This document shows positions 58,400 through 64,000 of a stretch of DNA of 64,000 bases, one piece after another (position 1 is the stretch's first letter; each line of letters opens with the position of its first letter). The notes beneath the pieces were generated by a model. It did not search any database. It was not told where the DNA came from and was given only the letters and a program-made list of their open reading frames with translations. Source of the DNA: Trichomonas vaginalis G3 (Eukaryota > Parabasalia > Trichomonadida > Trichomonadidae). The DNA lies in the NCBI RefSeq assembly GCF_026262505.1, contig NC_067208.1, forward strand, positions 11,665,962-11,729,961, written 5' to 3'. Both the position numbers and the translations under genes were made by a program.

Positions 58400-61300
58400 T
58401 TACGATCCAGCTTCATATTCCAAGCATCTTTGTACAGCAATTCTTTTTTCTGTGTCCAAGCTGTAGTGCGCTATTTCGAAAGAATTCTTAAATTGGTCAA
58501 CTCTCGACAATGATTTGACGCAAAGGGCTGCCTTTATTTGTACTTCATGGGAAAGCTTTGGATCAATTGCTGCAGTCGACAAAACAGTCAACAATCGCTC
58601 CATATTGTCATCTTGCAAGATTATTGGGCCTTCCGCCATAACTCTTTCGATGAGGAACTCGATAACTATCTCAGATTCCTCCATTGTCTTCTCCAGAGGT
58701 AGTTGGTCGAACCACAACTGCAAGATTTCCGGATCAATCTCGTCTTGTGTTCTAAATATCGATGCCAAGGCCACACATGCACCATCTATAGCCAGGAGAG
58801 CTGTTTCATCCTCTTCGTTTAAGAAATGGCGGATCAAAGCAACTGCATTTTGCGAAATTGCTTGTAATTCATTGGGAAGAGTGATTTTTGCTGAATTCAC
58901 AAGGTTCGCGAAGCAAATATATGCAACTCTGATTACGTTCATCCTGTTAACTGACGCGTTTTCCAATATCATTTGCACTAATTGGGAAATTTCTTGTACA
59001 GAAGTATCTCTTACGCAAACAGCATCAGTTCTAAGCATCAACTGGAAGATAGGATCATTTATCTTCGATAGTTCCGGTACAAGTTTTAATGTAACGTCAG
59101 GAAAATTCCTAAAACAACATCTGACAGCTAAACCAAGTGAAAAAATGAGATCGTCTTCGTGCAAATACTCTGTTGCGTTCTCCCCATTGCATGTTTCGTT
59201 CTCACTTAAGTCATTTCTGCGTTGTACTGATGCTTGAAATTGCATAAGCGCAATTTCAGCAATGTGTTGGACAACTGATGAGCAATTGTATTCTAATTGG
59301 CTCAGAGCGTCGATAGTATCAATAAGAAGCTCTAAAAGATTGATTGTTACAACTGGATTTATAACTTGTGGTAAAAGTAGGGAAATAACAGTTGCTTGTA
59401 GTCGTATTGCGAAGTCTTCTGTACCTTCGCTCTCTTCCTTGATGAAATTACTCAAAAGTCGGATGAAACATCCGATGGCCGCATTTTGAACGTCAGGGAA
59501 GAAAGAATAAGTACAAATCTTGTAGCAAATCTCACCAATTTGGAGGGAAAAGTCAAGTGTTTCGGTTGGATTTTCCTCTAAAATGGCATTTACTGTAAGA
59601 ATCGCTTCTTTGATCGTATTTAGCTGATGTTTATCGTAAGTTATATCGGGATTGTCGATGGAGAGCACTTCGCATGCAGAGGCGGACTCTCCATGTGCAT
59701 CAGAACGCGATGGTTTGAGATCATGCGAAATTATTTTCATGAGATTGTTGAGAACTGGCGGTACGTAGTTTGTGAAAAATTCAGGAATGTAATAAGCGAT
59801 TTCTCTGATTGCGCTTTGTACGGCATCGAATTCTTCGTCTGACATTTGTTCCCAATCTTCTTCTAGAAGGGTATCTAAGAGCTCTTGAGCATCAGGAATG
59901 AATGTTTCCTTGTCAATTGCTTCTCCAATGATCGGATAGTTCTGAATTGCCATTGCCTTTAATAATACGAGTTCATGATCGCTAACTTTAGTTTCTATGA
60001 TCTCCTTTAGCCACTGTATGAAATATGTATAGTACTGTGAGAAGCTCTCTTGCGATTCTTCACATAAATATGAGACGCATTTCATAATCAATATTTGCTG
60101 CTGAGGTTGTTGGCTTTCTACAGTTGCGACCAATTGTCTCATCAAATCCGCTGAATATTTCTCTAAAATATCAGGTGTACAATTTTCACAAAAACGTGAC
60201 AACGCTTTAATGGCAGCATTTTTGGTCGATGCCACGGATTCGTTATTGATGGCCGATATTAGGGTCCCCATTACGTCTGCGTGGTAGTTTTGCTCTATGT
60301 GGGGTGAGAAAGATACAGAAGCTTCAGCGAATGTATCATATGCAGCAATTCTGACTGCAGGTGAACTATCTGTAAAATGTTCGAAAACGCTTGATGCTAT
60401 AGGGTCGAGGTGCGATTCGAGTGAGTTGTGGAGTACGTGTATGACTTTGCCGAGGAAAGATAAACCAGATCTTCGGCATTGCCATTCATCGCTGTTTATT
60501 GCAGCCTCTATACAGTGGAAAGCAAGACTCTGAAGTTGGTTCTTCTGGCTAAATATACTGACTAAAGATTGAAAGGTCGAATCTATTGAGTCGATAAGGT
60601 CTGTATTAGGAACAGAATCTTCAACGTAATCTTCTGATAAGTCTGAATCTAATGCCATTAAAAGAGCTGTGAAAACAATTTCAAGAAATTGAATAAAAGC
60701 TGCTCCCGTTGCTTTTGCAACAGTTGTAAGGATATCCATGGAAACTATTCTTGGACCATTGTCTATTTCTTCGTTTGAGATCATATTGGCTAAAAGATTG
60801 ACAATGTGTTGAAGATTATCTCCAAAGAAAGTTCCACGGCGCTGGACAAATGAAGATAAACGAAGAAGAGCTTTGTGAAGGTAGATCGTACCGATTAAAT
60901 CATTTACAGCGGGCGTAATTATAGCGGAATATTCGGAAAGGTTAATTCTTGGATGCAAACTCAATATAATTGTATAAAGCAAGTTCAATCCATAAAATAA
61001 AAATACTTCCGAAACTTCTTGCTCTATTCCTGTGACTAAAGCTTGAATAAGTTCGGTTGATATTTTTTCAATATCTGTTGGAACTTGCGATACTATCTGT
61101 TCAATGCAGTTAATGGCTGCAGGCGCTAATATAGGATGTAATGTTTTTGCTACAACAACTAAAGAGGGAAGAAAATTTAACATTTCCCCGTTTCTGATAT
61201 ACCTAATCGCTATTGTCGCTGCTAAATAAGATATTAAATCCATGAGCTCGATGCTCGAGTCCTCATTCTGAAAGAGTAAGATTGTTCTTGTTTGAACTAC

Positions 61301-61546
61301 ATTATTAATAAACGGAGACAGCTCAGCAAGATCATCATCGGTTAATTTCTGGAAAATTTTGGTAAGGAGTGTAGCCGACAATTTTTGAAGAATTTGATCT
61401 TCACATTCTTCTAATATAATATAATGTAACTGGATTACTTGGGAAACATCAGTCTCAAGAAGATTGTCATATTCCTGCTGAGCTGCCGCAAGATAGTTTT
61501 TGTCCTTCAATCTGTTCAAAAGACCCTGGAACTCCCCAGGATCCAT
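58400..61546 (-). CDS. Importin-beta family nuclear transport receptor (Kap123/IPO4-5-like)
   Basis: 1048 residues made almost wholly of HEAT-type helix pairs. Landmarks include LNRLKDKNYLAAAQQEYDNL at the start, SDEWQCRRSGLSFLGKVIHV and DSSPAVRIAAYDTFAEASVS in the middle, and a highly acidic loop region near the C-terminal third. Length and layout match Kap123/importin-4/5, which carry ribosomal proteins, histones and other cargo through the pore under Ran control. The N-terminus begins MDPGEFQGLLNRL. The upstream TTCATAATGG puts an Inr-like TCATAAT directly at the start. The exact subfamily is not settled. Confidence 0.8.
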   Translation of the reverse strand: MDPGEFQGLLNRLKDKNYLAAAQQEYDNLLETDVSQVIQLHYIILEECEDQILQKLSATLLTKIFQKLTDDDLAELSPFINNVVQTRTILLFQNEDSSIELMDLISYLAATIAIRYIRNGEMLNFLPSLVVVAKTLHPILAPAAINCIEQIVSQVPTDIEKISTELIQALVTGIEQEVSEVFLFYGLNLLYTIILSLHPRINLSEYSAIITPAVNDLIGTIYLHKALLRLSSFVQRRGTFFGDNLQHIVNLLANMISNEEIDNGPRIVSMDILTTVAKATGAAFIQFLEIVFTALLMALDSDLSEDYVEDSVPNTDLIDSIDSTFQSLVSIFSQKNQLQSLAFHCIEAAINSDEWQCRRSGLSFLGKVIHVLHNSLESHLDPIASSVFEHFTDSSPAVRIAAYDTFAEASVSFSPHIEQNYHADVMGTLISAINNESVASTKNAAIKALSRFCENCTPDILEKYSADLMRQLVATVESQQPQQQILIMKCVSYLCEESQESFSQYYTYFIQWLKEIIETKVSDHELVLLKAMAIQNYPIIGEAIDKETFIPDAQELLDTLLEEDWEQMSDEEFDAVQSAIREIAYYIPEFFTNYVPPVLNNLMKIISHDLKPSRSDAHGESASACEVLSIDNPDITYDKHQLNTIKEAILTVNAILEENPTETLDFSLQIGEICYKICTYSFFPDVQNAAIGCFIRLLSNFIKEESEGTEDFAIRLQATVISLLLPQVINPVVTINLLELLIDTIDALSQLEYNCSSVVQHIAEIALMQFQASVQRRNDLSENETCNGENATEYLHEDDLIFSLGLAVRCCFRNFPDVTLKLVPELSKINDPIFQLMLRTDAVCVRDTSVQEISQLVQMILENASVNRMNVIRVAYICFANLVNSAKITLPNELQAISQNAVALIRHFLNEEDETALLAIDGACVALASIFRTQDEIDPEILQLWFDQLPLEKTMEESEIVIEFLIERVMAEGPIILQDDNMERLLTVLSTAAIDPKLSHEVQIKAALCVKSLSRVDQFKNSFEIAHYSLDTEKRIAVQRCLEYEAGS

Positions 61547-62406
61547 TATGAAGGTATATTTTTCCTCAAAAGCTTATTTATCGTTCAAGCTTTCAATAGC
61601 AGAAAACTGACAAAAACAACCGATAGGGTTTGAATGATAATCGTATTATCAACATTATTTTTCGAACGTTTAGCATTTTAATATGTTGTAGATTACTAAG
61701 ATGAAGAAATTGGCTAAAAATTTAATAAAGTTTTGAAGAATCTTCAATTACATAACTACGAAATTATACCATTTTTAGAGAAATTCTATTATATATAATC
61801 GACCATGACATTTGTAATCAAAATTATTCTTGTAATGTAAATTTTCTAATTTCAAATTAACATCCAAGCTAATGGATCTAGGCAATCAACAATAGACATA
61901 TACTATGATCATAATATTGCTATTCGTAAAAAGAATTGCTAAAAATATTGAATCGAAATTTTATTTAATACAAGAGGAGTTACACGCATATTATTCTTCA
62001 AAAACACATCTCAGAATTGATAGGTCCTATTCAAAAGGCAATATTTCTGCATTATACAAGTTAAAATTAAAAATTTACGGTTTCTAAATTACATAGATTT
62101 AGCTTACTCATATCAATCAAATAAAGATCCAAATTTATATCAAATTTGCTACGTTACAAGTAATCAATAGCATTTTATTTGATTAATTTTGGATTGGATA
62201 TATTATATATGATTTTTACATAAGGAACATATTTTGATAGTAAGAGTCACAAATTTGTTAGACTATATTTATGAAATTACTAAATGAATAATATTTTTAG
62301 TGAAAATACTTAAAATTTAGTATTAATTAACTTGACTATTAATAAATGTGCGATGCACAACGTAAATAATAAATTAAATAATAAGTAATGATAGATTTAT
62401 AAACAA
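61547..62406. other. Intergenic 860 bp, no gene seen
   Basis: AT-rich. The only open frame (about 60 codons near 61905) looks like chance. Confidence 0.55.
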
Positions 62407-62868
62407 TTATTCATCAGACACAGTTGATGATTCACTAGGGTTCCTATTTAGCTTCCTTTCGAGCACGAAATAGCGATTTCTTAAAGAGTTATCAGATCTA
62501 TTGACAAAAAATTGAGCAATTTTTCGCCATTTGGGTCCAAACTGTTTATATTTAGAGATAAGCAACTCATCCTCTTGAGGGGACCAAGGGTCATTTCTTA
62601 AGAATGGATTTAAGTAATTATTCCATCTTTCACGACATTGTCTTGCATTTCTAGTTCCCATTTGGGCAGCAACTTCGTTCCAGTTCTTGCAGCTTCTAGA
62701 TATCACAATTTTGTACAAAAGTAAATCTTCTTCGTAACCAAACTTGAGCTTTTTTGGTGGTTCTTTTTTGAATTCTGTGTTGACTGATGGTATCTTAATG
62801 ATCTGGTCAGATGGGAGGTACTGGAATAAAGTACTGATGGATGGAATGGAAAATCCATCCTTCTGCAT
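62407..62868 (-). CDS. Two-repeat Myb DNA-binding protein
   Basis: 153 residues. Myb repeat 1 is about 41-86 (FGYEEDLLLYKIV, CKNWNEVAAQMGTRNARQCR, ERWNNYL). Repeat 2 is about 91-139 (DPWSPQEDELLISKYKQFG, PKWRKIAQFFVNRSDNSLR, NRYFVLERK). The conserved tryptophans are W63, W82, W95 and W114; the first Trp of repeat 1 is replaced by Phe/Tyr, as in many R2 repeats of small trichomonad Mybs. Such Mybs control iron- and adhesion-related genes in T. vaginalis; the target here is unknown. An Inr-like TCATTTG lies just upstream. Confidence 0.85.
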   Translation of the reverse strand: MQKDGFSIPSISTLFQYLPSDQIIKIPSVNTEFKKEPPKKLKFGYEEDLLLYKIVISRSCKNWNEVAAQMGTRNARQCRERWNNYLNPFLRNDPWSPQEDELLISKYKQFGPKWRKIAQFFVNRSDNSLRNRYFVLERKLNRNPSESSTVSDE

Positions 62869-63090
62869 TGGGCCACAAATGATTCTTTTTCAGAAAACCA
62901 TCAAAGAGTCGGGAAAATTCTGCAGAAATCGAATAAATTTTGACACTTCTCAAATTATAAAATTTGAGAACTTCATCGTTTTTAGCGGTACTAAAGATGA
63001 TTGACTTACATACTAGAATCAGATTTCATTGTTTTCGAAAAATTATGAGGGGGGATATTGGACAAATTTGGGTAATTTGTAACACATCAT
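62869..63090. other. Myb upstream region with perfect inverted repeat
   Basis: TTCTCAAATT-ATAA-AATTTGAGAA (62947-62970) is a perfect 10-bp stem about 80 bases upstream of the Myb start. It could be an operator-like site. Confidence 0.45.
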
Positions 63091-64000
63091 TTAAGGGTGC
63101 ACACGAGAGGATCATGTAAACTTCAGAATTTAGAACCTTATTTTTAGGCATTATCTTGGCTACCTATTTAGGCTCGAAAAGCAAAAAATATCAAAAAATA
63201 CAACTTGACTCCATTCTGACCCTTTCATGGAGGTAGTTTTTATCCGCTAGTATTTTCCCTTTGAATCTCTTTACAATTCGAAATCAAATTCAAACCTCAG
63301 TAGAAGAAAGGAAGAATCGACTTACTACGGTTATAATACGAATAAATACATATATTTAATTATTTTTATTTACATAATAATTGTTTGAAGCTCATATTCC
63401 AACAAATTTTTAAATAAAAACATTAAAATGTTGAAAATGTTCATATATTTTAATAGGGTTTTGGCACTTTATTGAGGAATTACTACATACATAGTCGAAC
63501 TGAACTTGATATTTTGAAATTTAAATTATTTATCAAAATTAAAATTTAACTTGAAATTTATAATTATTTAGTCATATTTTGCATAATTCTAAGTAGATTT
63601 TGTAAAAAATCAAGAAAGAAAAATTTTAACGTGCTTTATTTTTTCTTTTTTATAATAATACATATTATTATATAATTAACATATTCATAATGTTTCACCC
63701 TTTCAAAAATATAATCCTCCTCCTCTCAAATAAACGTACATATATGTGGCCTCTTTTTTCAAAAAATTAAAATTTGAAATTTTGGGCTCAAATATTAGAG
63801 ATTTTTTCAACCTTCAACGATATATGTTGTCTATATCAGACCTCCTTTCTTTTTGATACTTAACATTGTTCCTAAATCTTAGCCGTTAAGGCTGTTCTGA
63901 AAATATTTTTTTTTTCGAAAAAATTCGAAAAAAATTCTTAAAATTCAAAAATCCCTTAATTCCTCAGGATTTTGGAAAAAAGTTTTTACATGAACATGTG
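63087..64000 (+). mobile_element. Possible left end of another TTAA-type element, truncated by window
   Basis: TTAAGGGTGCACACGAG at about 63089 repeats the TTAA-GGGTGC start of the Kolobok and MITE units, and a TTTAGAACCTTATTTTTAGG stretch follows, like their subterminal TTAAGGTTATTTT. The right end is beyond the window. The remaining 900 bases are AT-rich without a gene. Only the first few bases support this. Confidence 0.35.

Noticed and set aside
58515-59237. 240-codon frame opposite the importin gene
   Set aside because: Antisense shadow; no recognisable domain and no start context.
1-64000. CRISPR array, rRNA or tRNA genes
   Set aside because: No regularly spaced identical repeats with unique spacers, and no tRNA- or rRNA-like sequences were recognised. 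The 38 bp units are contiguous tandem repeats without spacers.

Overview
The window looks like nuclear DNA of a parabasalid protist, most likely Trichomonas vaginalis or a close relative. It is very AT-rich, its genes are uninterrupted, and several start within 10-30 bases of an Inr-like TCAYWTT motif. The gene set is typical of trichomonads: DUF3447-type ankyrin proteins, short R2R3 Myb proteins, a BTB/discoidin-like protein, SHIPPO repeats, and an S-adenosylhomocysteinase that matches my memory of the T. vaginalis enzyme. The species call rests on recall, not on a search.

Positions 1 to about 27,000 are fossil Polinton/Maverick-type virus-like DNA in three segments. Segment A (1 to about 9,620, running off the left edge) carries an integrase, a long fibre with a phage-type tail-collar tip, small structural genes and a packaging ATPase. 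Segment B (about 9,620-15,394) carries capsid genes, an intact ATPase, the 3' end of a protein-primed PolB and a long integrase. Segment C (15,395-27,002) is bounded by inverted copies of a ~105 bp repeat. It carries a PrimPol plus SF3 helicase module, a second collar-type fibre with an Asp-box-like propeller, and a second set of capsid genes. A 3.15 kb block with MCP, ATPase and minor capsid sequence is shared by B and C in opposite orientation and is nearly identical, so these copies are young. Several genes are broken.

Positions 27,003-28,573 are non-coding and hold a cluster of TTAA-flanked MITEs. Host genes follow: a BTB/BACK-like protein (-) divergent from a UGGT-like protein (+) whose DxD motif is altered, a kinase remnant (-), a SHIPPO-repeat protein (+), a very basic repeat protein (+), twinfilin (+) and raptor (-).

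Positions 44,112-52,101 are an ankyrin-gene neighbourhood. One gene (+) is split by arrays of a ~38 bp AT-rich minisatellite and by a truncated mariner. Two further genes (-) are decayed or frameshifted, with a cluster of hairpins between them and over the 3' end of the second. Positions 52,386-55,872 are a near-complete Kolobok-type DNA transposon (TTAA target site, TIR beginning GGGTGCCC).

The right part is quiet: S-adenosylhomocysteinase (-) with clearly higher GC, an importin-beta family receptor (-), a Myb protein (-), and about 1 kb of AT-rich sequence that may begin another TTAA-type element at 63,091. No rRNA, tRNA or CRISPR array was seen.
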